Source: Methanobacteriota archaeon
Lineage (GTDB): Archaea > Halobacteriota > Methanosarcinia > Methanosarcinales > Methanoperedenaceae
DNA length: 23,494 nucleotides
Reading direction: 5' to 3'
Assembly (NCBI GenBank): GCA_018900975.1
Contig: JAHIFK010000065.1
Span: 1 to 23,494, forward strand
This document shows, one piece after another, positions 15,938-22,411 of the stretch. Each line of letters opens with the position of its first letter. Positions within the stretch are counted from its first letter, which is position 1. The translations under genes and the position numbers were made by a program. The notes under the pieces are model-generated. The model had not been told where the DNA came from. It did not search any database and was given only the letters and a program-made list of their open reading frames with translations.

Positions 15938-17230
15938 TTACCTGGGCTTGAAATATTTCCATTTTTCCAGAGCTTGCTTTAATTCCTTGTGGTTAACTGC
16001 ATATTGCTTAAGGTCAATACCATCCATTGTCGCTTCTATCGCCTGCATAGCTGCCATCGCCCCCGCGCGTGTTCCTTTCGGATGCCCGTGTATGCCTCCG
16101 CTTACAAGCAGCGTGCAGTCGTTTCCAAGGATTTGCATAACATTCGGCACCAATCCAGGATGCAGACCGCCTGATGAAACCGGAAGTACAGGTTTGATAG
16201 TTCCCCAGTCCTGCTCAAGCATGGTTCCAGGCTCTACACTGGGTGATCGAAGCATATCTGCGATATCAACGACTTCCTTTTTTGTCCCTACTAATTTCCC
16301 TATTGCTGTCCCCACATGGATCTCATCGACACCTATCAATCGCATCAGCTTTGCAAGGAAGTACATGGAAATGCCGTGCTTTGGATTACGGTCAAAAGCA
16401 GCATGCATAGCGCGGTGGGCATGAATGGCTAAGCCAAGGTCGCTGCACTCATCACGTAAGGTTTGGACAGCCGCAGTGCCGCAGGTGACCACATCGATCA
16501 TAGCAAAACGAAAACCCGATTCGTGGAGTAGTTTCGCCCTCTGGATCATCAACTTTGTTTCGCCGGTGATGTTAAGCAGAGCATCTTTCTGTTGTCCAGT
16601 CTCTTTTTCAGCTCTGTCCCGCAGTTTTGCCATCCGGGCTACACGGTCTTCGAAACGGTTAAAAGAAGGTGACGTAAGGTTCTCATCATCTTTAACAAGA
16701 TCAAACCCACCCATCCATGTTTCATAGGCGATTTTGGCATGTTCTGCCGCGCTAAAACCGATCTTTGGTTTGGGTACAGCGCCGGTAACAGGTCTTATCT
16801 TAACTTTCAGCAGGTCTCTTATACCTGTAATACCATGATGCGCACCCTTATAGCTCTTAATATATTTTTTAGGCAGGGAGGCATCAATTAGCTTCAGGTT
16901 CTGAAGCGCTTTCATTCCGAAGATGTTGCCAGCTATGCCACTCAGCAACTGAGGTGCGTTGCCTGGTTCCCAGAGGTCAAGCGGATATGCCACTTTCACG
17001 TATTTGCCATCGATATGGAATGCTCTCGCCTTTATCCTTTCCACCCGTTCAGGGAGTTTATGAAGTGTAGTCCATGTACCGGCAGAACTTTCAGATGCTA
17101 TCCTCCCTGCTGCTTCCTTTTCGCTCATGCCCTTTGCAGGTTCAAAATAATACAGGCAGATAAGTTCGTCTTTCGCCGGGGTGTAACCCAAATCCACGAA
17201 TTCATCATACCAGTCGATTTTTTCACTCAT
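15938..17230 (-). CDS. rbcL: Ribulose-1,5-bisphosphate carboxylase large chain, archaeal form III
   Basis: 430 residues. In archaea this enzyme carboxylates RuBP formed from nucleoside/AMP breakdown, or acts in a reductive hexulose-phosphate route, giving two 3-phosphoglycerates. Active-site features: KPK at 154-156 (first catalytic Lys), GGFDLVKDDENLTS 174-187 with the Lys to be carbamylated (Lys180) and metal ligands Asp182 and Glu183, HAHRAMHA 270-277, loop 6 VGTAIGKLVG 306-315 with Lys312, and SSGGLHPG 352-359 plus SGGIHGHPKG 377-386 for phosphate binding. Length and sequence fit form III, not the plant form I or the RuBisCO-like form IV, because all catalytic residues are kept. Loop 6 reads GKLVG, not the common GKLEG. 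No small subunit gene is present. It overlaps the upstream membrane-protein gene by 8 bases. Confidence 0.95.
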   Translation of the reverse strand: MSEKIDWYDEFVDLGYTPAKDELICLYYFEPAKGMSEKEAAGRIASESSAGTWTTLHKLPERVERIKARAFHIDGKYVKVAYPLDLWEPGNAPQLLSGIAGNIFGMKALQNLKLIDASLPKKYIKSYKGAHHGITGIRDLLKVKIRPVTGAVPKPKIGFSAAEHAKIAYETWMGGFDLVKDDENLTSPSFNRFEDRVARMAKLRDRAEKETGQQKDALLNITGETKLMIQRAKLLHESGFRFAMIDVVTCGTAAVQTLRDECSDLGLAIHAHRAMHAAFDRNPKHGISMYFLAKLMRLIGVDEIHVGTAIGKLVGTKKEVVDIADMLRSPSVEPGTMLEQDWGTIKPVLPVSSGGLHPGLVPNVMQILGNDCTLLVSGGIHGHPKGTRAGAMAAMQAIEATMDGIDLKQYAVNHKELKQALEKWKYFKPR

Positions 17231-17552
17231 TATTCTCCTTTCGTTTGAAATTATCCCGATCTATATTCCGCAGCCCCATCAGGATAAAAGCAGCTGCTAT
17301 TGTCAGTATAAGATATAACGTCTCAAGTAATTCTGCAATAAAGGGGTCAACATTGAAATCAAAAGGTCCGTATTTGTAAAGTTCCTTTACTGATAAGGTC
17401 ACGATGCCAAGCAGTAAAGATGCAGCAAACATCTGAAACCTGAGGCTTTTACTATAAAATTCTTTATTAAAATCCTTTATAATTATCACGGCCAAAATAA
17501 GTAGGGCCAGACCCAATCCACCATTTAGCAACTCCAGATATCTATGAATCAC
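17223..17552 (-). CDS. Small three-helix membrane protein upstream of rbcL
   Basis: 109 residues from a GTG start that has GGAG 8 bases upstream. Three hydrophobic segments lie at about 11-25, 39-55 and 72-94, with a charged C-terminus (RNIDRDNFKRKENNE). I recognise no family. Its end overlaps the rbcL start by 8 bases, so both are on one transcript and coupled in translation. That suggests either a functional link to RuBisCO or simple packing; nothing in the sequence indicates a transport or enzymatic role. Confidence 0.75.
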   Translation of the reverse strand: MIHRYLELLNGGLGLALLILAVIIIKDFNKEFYSKSLRFQMFAASLLLGIVTLSVKELYKYGPFDFNVDPFIAELLETLYLILTIAAAFILMGLRNIDRDNFKRKENNE

Positions 17553-17596
17553 ACCTATCTCCTTTCCAGTATAAGTAAATCAGATATGTTCATGTT

Positions 17597-17606
17597 CGTA
17601 TAAATG
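17597..17606 (-). promoter_or_regulatory. Promoter for the membrane-protein/rbcL operon
   Basis: On the reverse strand, CATTTATACG (plus 17597-17606) is a TATA box about 45 bases before the GTG start, giving a leader of about 20-25 bases that contains the GGAG site. A second, weaker TATA-like stretch is at 17569-17576. Confidence 0.45.
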
Positions 17607-17655
17607 CTTTTGTAGATTTCATTTCAAAAATGAATTAATTTTTAGAGCAGATAAA

Positions 17656-17663
17656 TTTATATT
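17656..17663 (+). promoter_or_regulatory. TATA box for the zinc-ribbon gene
   Basis: TTTATATT begins 26 bases before the ATG at 17682, so the mRNA would be leaderless. No ribosome site is visible before the ATG, which agrees. Confidence 0.5.
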
Positions 17664-17681
17664 AAATAATGATAATATATA

Positions 17682-17831
17682 ATGGACATGGATGAATTAA
17701 ATGAGGAAGAAATAAACCCGGATGCAGTGTTCTTCAGGTGCCGCATTTGCAGCTTTGAATTCCAGGCAGACCCGAACTTTATACCTATCCCCTGCCCCCA
17801 GTGCGGGAGCGAGGATACGGAACGAATATAA
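17682..17831 (+). CDS. 49-residue zinc-ribbon protein
   Basis: A small complete ORF, ATG to TAA, encoding an acidic N-terminus (MDMDELNEEEINPDA) and a single rubredoxin-like zinc ribbon: CRIC at 20-23 and CPQC at 38-41, the second in PCPQCGSEDTERI. Four Cys in two CxxC pairs should bind one Zn(II). Such mini-ribbons occur widely in archaea; their roles are mostly unknown, and nucleic-acid or protein binding is a guess. The TATA box at leaderless spacing, the clean CxxC pairs and protein-like composition support it as real. It is followed by an inverted repeat that may be its terminator. Confidence 0.8.
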   Translation: MDMDELNEEEINPDAVFFRCRICSFEFQADPNFIPIPCPQCGSEDTERI

Positions 17832-17855
17832 GCATCATATTAAAATAAATATCAT

Positions 17856-17904
17856 GAGGAACCCAAAAAAAAATGTTTGGATAGGATAGGAAATGAGGTT
17901 CCTC
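17856..17904. repeat. 8-bp inverted repeat after the zinc-ribbon gene
   Basis: GAGGAACC (17856-17863) and GGTTCCTC (17897-17904) are perfect complements across 33 bases that include a run of nine A. It lies 25 bases past the zinc-ribbon stop and could form a terminator-like or regulatory hairpin. Confidence 0.4.
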
Positions 17905-17995
17905 CAATCTCATATATGTAATTCTGATTTAAAGGATTTTTCCATAATTATACCCAAATTAATTCCAAATAATAATATGTAAATCACATAAAGGG

Positions 17996-18895
17996 ATGTC
18001 AATGCATATCGAATTATCCAGTCCTGTTGATTGTCTGTGCGATTTTACTTATGATTTTTACTGGCAGCACATGGGCAAAAAATTGTCTCCCTCTGAAAAA
18101 ATCCCCAACCAGAAGGGGACTTCTTATACATACGAAGACCTTGTAACATGTCTTTTACGCTGTGAAGATGTGCATATCTTAGGCAATGTTGGCAAACGGC
18201 TTGGCAGCAGTCTTGGTGTTGATCTTGTCTTTTTCGGTGGGACAGGAGGCACGCGCAAGACAGGCTCCATCATAATCGAAGGTGACGTAGATACCAGGAT
18301 GGGCATCAGCATGGTATCGGGTTCGATCTATGTTAATGGGAGGGTAAAAGAGCCTATTGGAAATGTCATAGAAGTGGTCTCTGACCGTGAAGGCTTCCGC
18401 AAATACTGCTCCATAACAGGTTTGTTACAGGACGATCTCGATGAGACTGTTGCCAGCCCAAATGTTCTCACAAAGGAATGCCTTCGCATAAATGACAAAG
18501 TTATCAGGGATACTATCGCAGCGAGGCTTGATTCAAATAAGAGCGTGATCGTTAAAGGGAACTCTGGGATGAGTACAGGCATATTGATGAAGCGCGGGAC
18601 AGTACACGTTTACGGGGATGCAGGAATGAATACAGGAGTGCTCATGAGAGGGGGGACTCTTACTGTTTGCGATACTGAGGAATTCGCGGGGACGTATATG
18701 AAAGGCGGGAACCTTGTCATAAGAGGAAAAGCAAAAGGGTATGTCGGAGCGAATATGAAAGGTGGGACGGTTTTTTACAGGGGCAAGGCGATCCCGGTTC
18801 AGGTGACTATGGATGAGAATGATATCAGGTTCCTTGTTAAGCTTTTCAGGATCGGACAGAGTGAAGCCATGATGTTTCGGAAATATTCGGTTTGA
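17996..18895 (+). CDS. GXGXG-repeat protein related to formylmethanofuran dehydrogenase subunit C / GltB C-terminal domain
   Basis: 299 residues. The protein is built of Gly-rich beta-helix turns, clearest at 186-262 (KGNSGMSTGILMKRGTVHV, YGDAGMNTGVLMRGGTLTV, FAGTYMKGGNLVIRG, GYVGANMKGGTVFYRG), with an earlier set at 62-125. This is the GXGXG fold of FwdC/FmdC and of the C-terminal domain of glutamate synthase large subunit. In those enzymes it is structural or helps form a tunnel between active sites. An N-terminal region (1-60) and a helical insert (127-180) interrupt the repeats. No fwdA, fwdB, fwdD or gltB genes are adjacent, so it is an orphan; its partner is unknown. A weak AAAGGG precedes the ATG. 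Second Met (M3) could be used. Confidence 0.82.
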   Translation: MSMHIELSSPVDCLCDFTYDFYWQHMGKKLSPSEKIPNQKGTSYTYEDLVTCLLRCEDVHILGNVGKRLGSSLGVDLVFFGGTGGTRKTGSIIIEGDVDTRMGISMVSGSIYVNGRVKEPIGNVIEVVSDREGFRKYCSITGLLQDDLDETVASPNVLTKECLRINDKVIRDTIAARLDSNKSVIVKGNSGMSTGILMKRGTVHVYGDAGMNTGVLMRGGTLTVCDTEEFAGTYMKGGNLVIRGKAKGYVGANMKGGTVFYRGKAIPVQVTMDENDIRFLVKLFRIGQSEAMMFRKYSV

Positions 18896-18930
18896 AAGGG
18901 GCTGTTATAATTAGTTTTGGTAGTTATCCG

Positions 18931-19004
18931 ATGTGCAATATCTTTAACACTTTGCAAAAAGAAATATAGTTTAAACGAGTAAATATATATTCTATATTGC
19001 ACAT
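18931..19004. promoter_or_regulatory. Inverted-repeat pair and TATA region upstream of the ATPase-TOPRIM operon
   Basis: ATGTGCAATAT (18931-18941) and ATATTGCACAT (18994-19004) are perfect 11-base complements, 52 bases apart. Each is followed by CTTTGCA as a direct repeat (about 18951 and 19011). TATA-like AAATATATA (18981-18989) lies just before the right arm. Together they look like a paired operator over the promoter, or ends of a small insertion. A ribosome site AAGGA (19096-19100) stands 7 bases before the ATPase ATG. Confidence 0.45.
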
Positions 19005-19107
19005 TAGACGCTTTGCAGAATAATCAAATATTTAACAAATCAGAAGTTTATCGGAGAAAAACCAAAATACATTGCAATTGTGATAGAACATTTAGAAGGA
19101 ATGAATA

Positions 19108-20304
19108 ATGATACAAAGATCTCCCGATGATGATAAAAGGTTGCTGCAACTTATTAAGTTAACAAACTTCCTGTCGTTTGGCCCTGAAACTACATCTATA
19201 GATCTTAAAAGTCTGAATATCCTTATCGGTATCAATGGTGTTGGAAAATCAAATTTGATTGAGGCAGTGGCATTGATGCGGGCAACACCTATGGATATAG
19301 GCGCAGTGGTTCGCAAAGGTGGTGGTGCTTCAGAGTGGATTTGGAAAGGAGAACGAAACAGTCCTGCAACCATTGAAGTAGTTGTTAGTAATCCAAAAGG
19401 AAAACAATCACTTGTTCATTTACTATCTTTTTTTTCCGAGAATCAGAGATTCCAGCTAGAAGATGAGAGAGTCGAGAATGAAGACGCTTATGAAGGTGAA
19501 AAACGCCCATATTTTTACTACCGTTTCGAAGGCGGTCATCCTATCGTTAATACAAATGACAAAAAAAGACGCCATTTAGCGAGAGAGACAATTGATACGA
19601 CACTTTCTATCTTATCTCAACGCCGTGACCCGGAGCAATATCCCGAAATTTCACATCTGGCAGATTCTTATGGGAGTATACGTATTTATCGCGAATGGTC
19701 TTTCGGCAGGAATACAGTATTCAGAGAGCCACAGAAAGCCGACATGAGAAATGACAGATTAGAAGAGGATTTTTCCAATTTGGGGTTATTTCTAAACAAG
19801 ATCAGTCGGCAACATCCAAAAGCTAAGAAGGAGATATTGGAGGGGCTTAGTGAACTCTACGAAAACTTGAGTGACTTCAACGTAAGTATAGAAGGTGGCA
19901 CTGTTCAGGTATTCCTAACGGAGAACGAGTTTACGATTCCAGCTACACGTTTGTCAGATGGCACGTTGCGCTATCTTTGTTTGCTTGCTATCTTATGTGA
20001 CCCAGAGCCTCCATCTCTCATTTGTATAGAGGAGCCAGAACTCGGATTGCATCCCGACATTCTTCCAAAACTGGCGGATTATTTGGTAGCTGCTTCAAAA
20101 CGCACACAGCTAATTGTTACAACACACTCGGATATCCTTATAAATGCCATGACTGAAAGACCGGAAGTTGTATTGGTTTGTGAAAAGCACAATGGATGTA
20201 CATCAGTTCGAAGATTGAAGGAAGAGGATCTTAAGGTCTGGCTAGAGAAATATCGGCTTGGAGAGTTGTGGATTCAGGGTCATCTAGGAGGTACACGCTG
20301 GTGA
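19108..20304 (+). CDS. RecF/ABC-type AAA ATPase (AAA_21-like), partner of a TOPRIM protein
   Basis: 398 residues. An SMC/RecF-like ATPase without a long coiled coil. The N-terminus (LIKLTNFLSFGPETTSIDL) is the usual lead strand; Walker A is GINGVGKSN at 41-49; the ABC signature is LSDGT at 282-286; Walker B and catalytic Glu lie in ICIEEPELGLHP at 305-316; the switch His is in VTTHS at 337-341. Proteins of this class (AriA of PARIS, OLD/Gabija ATPase domains) sense invaders and control a nuclease or TOPRIM partner. Here the stop overlaps the start of a TOPRIM-like gene by 4 bases, so the two are coupled. All motifs are intact. The pair stands alone between housekeeping-type genes, which suggests horizontal arrival. 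Defence is inferred, not shown. Confidence 0.9.
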   Translation: MIQRSPDDDKRLLQLIKLTNFLSFGPETTSIDLKSLNILIGINGVGKSNLIEAVALMRATPMDIGAVVRKGGGASEWIWKGERNSPATIEVVVSNPKGKQSLVHLLSFFSENQRFQLEDERVENEDAYEGEKRPYFYYRFEGGHPIVNTNDKKRRHLARETIDTTLSILSQRRDPEQYPEISHLADSYGSIRIYREWSFGRNTVFREPQKADMRNDRLEEDFSNLGLFLNKISRQHPKAKKEILEGLSELYENLSDFNVSIEGGTVQVFLTENEFTIPATRLSDGTLRYLCLLAILCDPEPPSLICIEEPELGLHPDILPKLADYLVAASKRTQLIVTTHSDILINAMTERPEVVLVCEKHNGCTSVRRLKEEDLKVWLEKYRLGELWIQGHLGGTRW

Positions 20305-20834
20305 ATAAAACCATCTACATTGAAGGAGGAGGCGACTCAAATGAACTTCACATACTCTGTCGTAAAGGATTCCGCAAACTGCTCGAAAATTGTGGATTTA
20401 AAGATAATATGCCAAGGCTCGTTTCTTGTGGGGGAAGAGAGTCAGCATTTAACCATTTTCAGACTGCTCATGCAAATAAGAGCAACTCTGACTATGTAGC
20501 TATGTTAATAGACAGCGAAAATATATTGACAGATTCGAATGAACCCTGGAACCATTTAAAAGAACGAGATGGGTGGGATAAACCATCTGGTTCAGAAAAT
20601 GATCAAGTGCTTTTTATGACGACTTGCATGGAAACTTGGATCGTTGCGGATCGAGATGCATTAGCCAATCACTACGGAAGCGACCTTCAAGATAATGCAT
20701 TACCACCATTAGTTGACTTGGAATTGAGATCTCGTCAAGAAATTATGGAAAAGTTATCCCCTAATAAACTGGAATCGCATCTTCCAAGCTTTGTTCGCGT
20801 CAAACGGATTTTAGAAAACAGATTACTCGAATAA
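20301..20834 (+). CDS. TOPRIM-like DUF4276-type protein
   Basis: 177 residues from a GTG at 20301 that overlaps the ATPase stop (GTGA); AGGAGGT lies about 9 bases upstream. A longer frame starts at 20268 but would run inside the ATPase. The sequence opens with a TOPRIM-type strand and Glu: NKTIYIEGGGDSNEL (2-16, Glu8). VAMLIDSE (66-73) gives the acidic pair in the DxD position (Asp71, Glu73), and MTTCMETWIVAD (106-117) matches the MExW..AD motif I associate with DUF4276. TOPRIM proteins use two or three acidic residues with Mg2+ to cut nucleic acid. With the upstream ATPase this resembles two-gene defence modules such as PARIS, whose AriB is also TOPRIM-like but from a different family. Function inferred. 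Confidence 0.82.
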   Translation: MNKTIYIEGGGDSNELHILCRKGFRKLLENCGFKDNMPRLVSCGGRESAFNHFQTAHANKSNSDYVAMLIDSENILTDSNEPWNHLKERDGWDKPSGSENDQVLFMTTCMETWIVADRDALANHYGSDLQDNALPPLVDLELRSRQEIMEKLSPNKLESHLPSFVRVKRILENRLLE

Positions 20835-20854
20835 AATAGTAAGAAGTAACTATA

Positions 20855-20872
20855 GTGGTGGGGGGGCGGGTG
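20855..20872 (+). other. G-rich tract in an A/T-rich spacer
   Basis: GTGGTGGGGGGGCGGGTG stands out in an A/T-rich spacer 20 bases after the TOPRIM gene. It could be a mutation hot spot, a two-tier G-quadruplex, or an insertion scar. No function assigned; the rest of 20835-21020 has only the promoter of the next gene. Confidence 0.4.
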
Positions 20873-20990
20873 ACCTTGACCACAATAATATCGGCGATGC
20901 AGCTTATTATATTGAAAAAAATGATATCTATTAATATTGTTGTTTTTTCTTGGATTTTGCGCCAGAATATCGTTGACGTTTGACAGAAGT

Positions 20991-20998
20991 CTTTATAT
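20991..20998 (+). promoter_or_regulatory. TATA box for the YkgJ-like gene
   Basis: CTTTATAT at 20991-20998 lies 23-30 bases before the ATG at 21021, giving a leaderless mRNA. This spacing is the main reason for choosing 21021 over the upstream in-frame ATG at 21006 or the frame opening at 20937. Confidence 0.5.
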
Positions 20999-21020
20999 CC
21001 CGGCTATGCGAAGGTTATTC

Positions 21021-21698
21021 ATGGATACCGCATCCCTGCGACAGCGTATCGACCGCATCGTGCATACGCATTCTTCTGTCTTTGCAGCATCCATTTCAAA
21101 GTATGGTTTTTCTTGCGCCAGATGCGGGTGGTGCTGCAGGGAAAATTTCAAGATCAGGATAACGAAGGATATCTCGCGCCCGTCAAATGCGATATCTGTT
21201 TTTCCCGGAGATATCAGGCGCATTATGAAAGGGACGGGATTGCACTGGGATGAAATTGCAGAACCTGATATTTATTCATGCCTTGACGATGGTAAGAATA
21301 TCAGGGCTATCGGCTGGATACTGCGCCGCAGTGATAAAGATGAGTGCATTTTTTACGGAAGTGAAGGCTGCAACATATATGAATGGCGGCCATTGATATG
21401 CAGGTGCTATCCTTTTTTAATGGACGAACAGGATGTTGAGATCATTCACTGTGAAGAGGCAAAGAGCAGGATCGAAGCCCGTAGCGCGAAACAGATAGCG
21501 CTTTTAGTTAAGAGATATGAGTTACAGAAGCTGCGCAATTACATCGGCATCATCTCGCAGTTGGGGGAAAAATTGAGATTGGCTGACCTGCATCCACTTC
21601 CTGATGGATATGATGGCGAGCTTATTGTATGCGATGGTGAGAGGTCAATTCCTGTGAAAGTTTCAATTCGTGTTGGCAAATATGGAAGGATACAATAA
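21021..21698 (+). CDS. YkgJ-family cysteine-cluster protein (zinc/iron-chelating)
   Basis: 225 residues from the ATG at 21021. The family mark is FSCARCGWCCR at 30-40 (Cys 32, 35, 38, 39), followed by later Cys at 109, 117, 127, 129 and 144, with CNIYEWRPLICRCYPF (117-132) matching the C..Y..RP..CR.YPF signature. These Cys should hold Zn or an Fe-S cluster. Members (CxxCxxCC proteins, 'Fe-S oxidoreductase-like') are widespread in methanogens and bacteria; biochemical roles are mostly unproven, with metal handling or protein-linked redox often proposed. Residues 150-225 form a separate helical then beta tail. It stands alone between a defence-type operon and a convergent small ORF. Confidence 0.88.
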   Translation: MDTASLRQRIDRIVHTHSSVFAASISKYGFSCARCGWCCRENFKIRITKDISRPSNAISVFPGDIRRIMKGTGLHWDEIAEPDIYSCLDDGKNIRAIGWILRRSDKDECIFYGSEGCNIYEWRPLICRCYPFLMDEQDVEIIHCEEAKSRIEARSAKQIALLVKRYELQKLRNYIGIISQLGEKLRLADLHPLPDGYDGELIVCDGERSIPVKVSIRVGKYGRIQ

Positions 21699-21771
21699 TG
21701 ATATGGTATCAGCGTCGAGAATGACTGTCTATGTACTGGCGCGTATCATAATTATATAAAAATTAAAAAGA

Positions 21772-21966
21772 TTATTCTTCTGGAGTTTCAAATGAAGCCA
21801 AATATTCCTCGTATGTTTCATTTGGTCTTCTTGTATATACAATCGTTGTATCTTTTTGTTGTTTCGTTCCAGAACCAGAACTTCTTGAAATCCATCCAAT
21901 TTTCTTTTTCTTCTTTTCTCCAGTTAATTTCTGGTGTTTTGAAGATGTTTGGTTTTTGTCGCTCAT
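21772..21966 (-). CDS. Small basic hypothetical protein
   Basis: 64 residues. The first half is Lys/Ser/Gln-rich and probably disordered (GEKKKKKIGWISRSSGSG); the second half, IVYTRRPNETYEEYLASFET, looks like a short folded or helical segment. No family recognised. No strong ribosome site before the ATG. The A-rich coding sequence resembles the nearby spacer, so it could be chance, but the mixed second half argues for a real gene. It is divergent from the ferritin-like gene and convergent with the YkgJ gene. Confidence 0.45.
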   Translation of the reverse strand: MSDKNQTSSKHQKLTGEKKKKKIGWISRSSGSGTKQQKDTTIVYTRRPNETYEEYLASFETPEE

Positions 21967-22048
21967 AATTTACTTTCTATAACATGTTTGGTTTGTGAGG
22001 CAATAAAGGAATATCTTGAAAAAGAAAAAACTGCAATTCTCGTCAGGT

Positions 22049-22056
22049 CTATATAC
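22049..22056 (+). promoter_or_regulatory. TATA box for the ferritin-like gene
   Basis: CTATATAC begins 27 bases before the ATG at 22076, the leaderless spacing. It lies inside the longer frame that would start at TTG 22016, and so favours the shorter protein. Confidence 0.45.
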
Positions 22057-22075
22057 GGGAACTGGCAAATTGACA

Positions 22076-22411
22076 ATGGGTGAAAAAGTGACGCAGAAAC
22101 TTCTGGAATTATTAAAAGATCTCTTTGAGGACATTGCTATCGAAGAGATGAAACATGCTGAGAAGATCGCAGAGCGGCTATTCTATCTTGGCGGGACTCC
22201 AACAACAAAGCCCACGCCGATAATTGTTGGCGGTTCTCTGGAAGAAATGATAAAGTCTAACCTGAAGGCTGAAAATGAGGCCATAGAACTCTATACTGAG
22301 ATCATAAAATTGGCTGACACCGAAGGGGATTCGACCACCAGGCTCATGTTCGAGGAGATCATGACCAATGAAGAGGAGCACAAGCATACATTCACAATAT
22401 TGTTGAAATGA
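22076..22411 (+). CDS. Truncated bacterioferritin-like protein (helix A missing)
   Basis: 111 residues from ATG 22076; a TTG at 22016 would add 20 residues with no ferritin similarity. The sequence from residue 16 on follows bacterioferritin: FEDIAIEEMKHAEKIAERLF with the ExxH pair Glu24/His27, LGGTP (38-42), NLKAENEAIELY with Glu66, and TNEEEHKHTF with Glu99/His102. Bacterioferritins are about 155-160 residues; here about 27 residues, covering most of helix A and the first part of helix B, are absent, and with them the first ferroxidase Glu (Glu18 in E. coli numbering). The C-terminus is also short. It may have lost iron oxidation, or be a decaying gene still in frame. The stop codon is the first triplet of a repeated element. 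Confidence 0.7.
   Translation: MGEKVTQKLLELLKDLFEDIAIEEMKHAEKIAERLFYLGGTPTTKPTPIIVGGSLEEMIKSNLKAENEAIELYTEIIKLADTEGDSTTRLMFEEIMTNEEEHKHTFTILLK

Noticed and set aside
20268..20300. Longer start for the TOPRIM gene (ATG at 20268)
   Set aside because: The added 11 residues overlap the ATPase C-terminus, while the GTG at 20301 has AGGAGGT upstream and a 4-base stop/start overlap.
20937..21020. Longer N-terminus for the YkgJ-like protein
   Set aside because: The TATA box at 20991-20998 lies inside this extension, and the extra residues do not resemble the family start.
22016..22075. TTG-started extension of the ferritin-like protein
   Set aside because: The added residues do not supply the missing helix A, and a TATA box within them points to the ATG at 22076.
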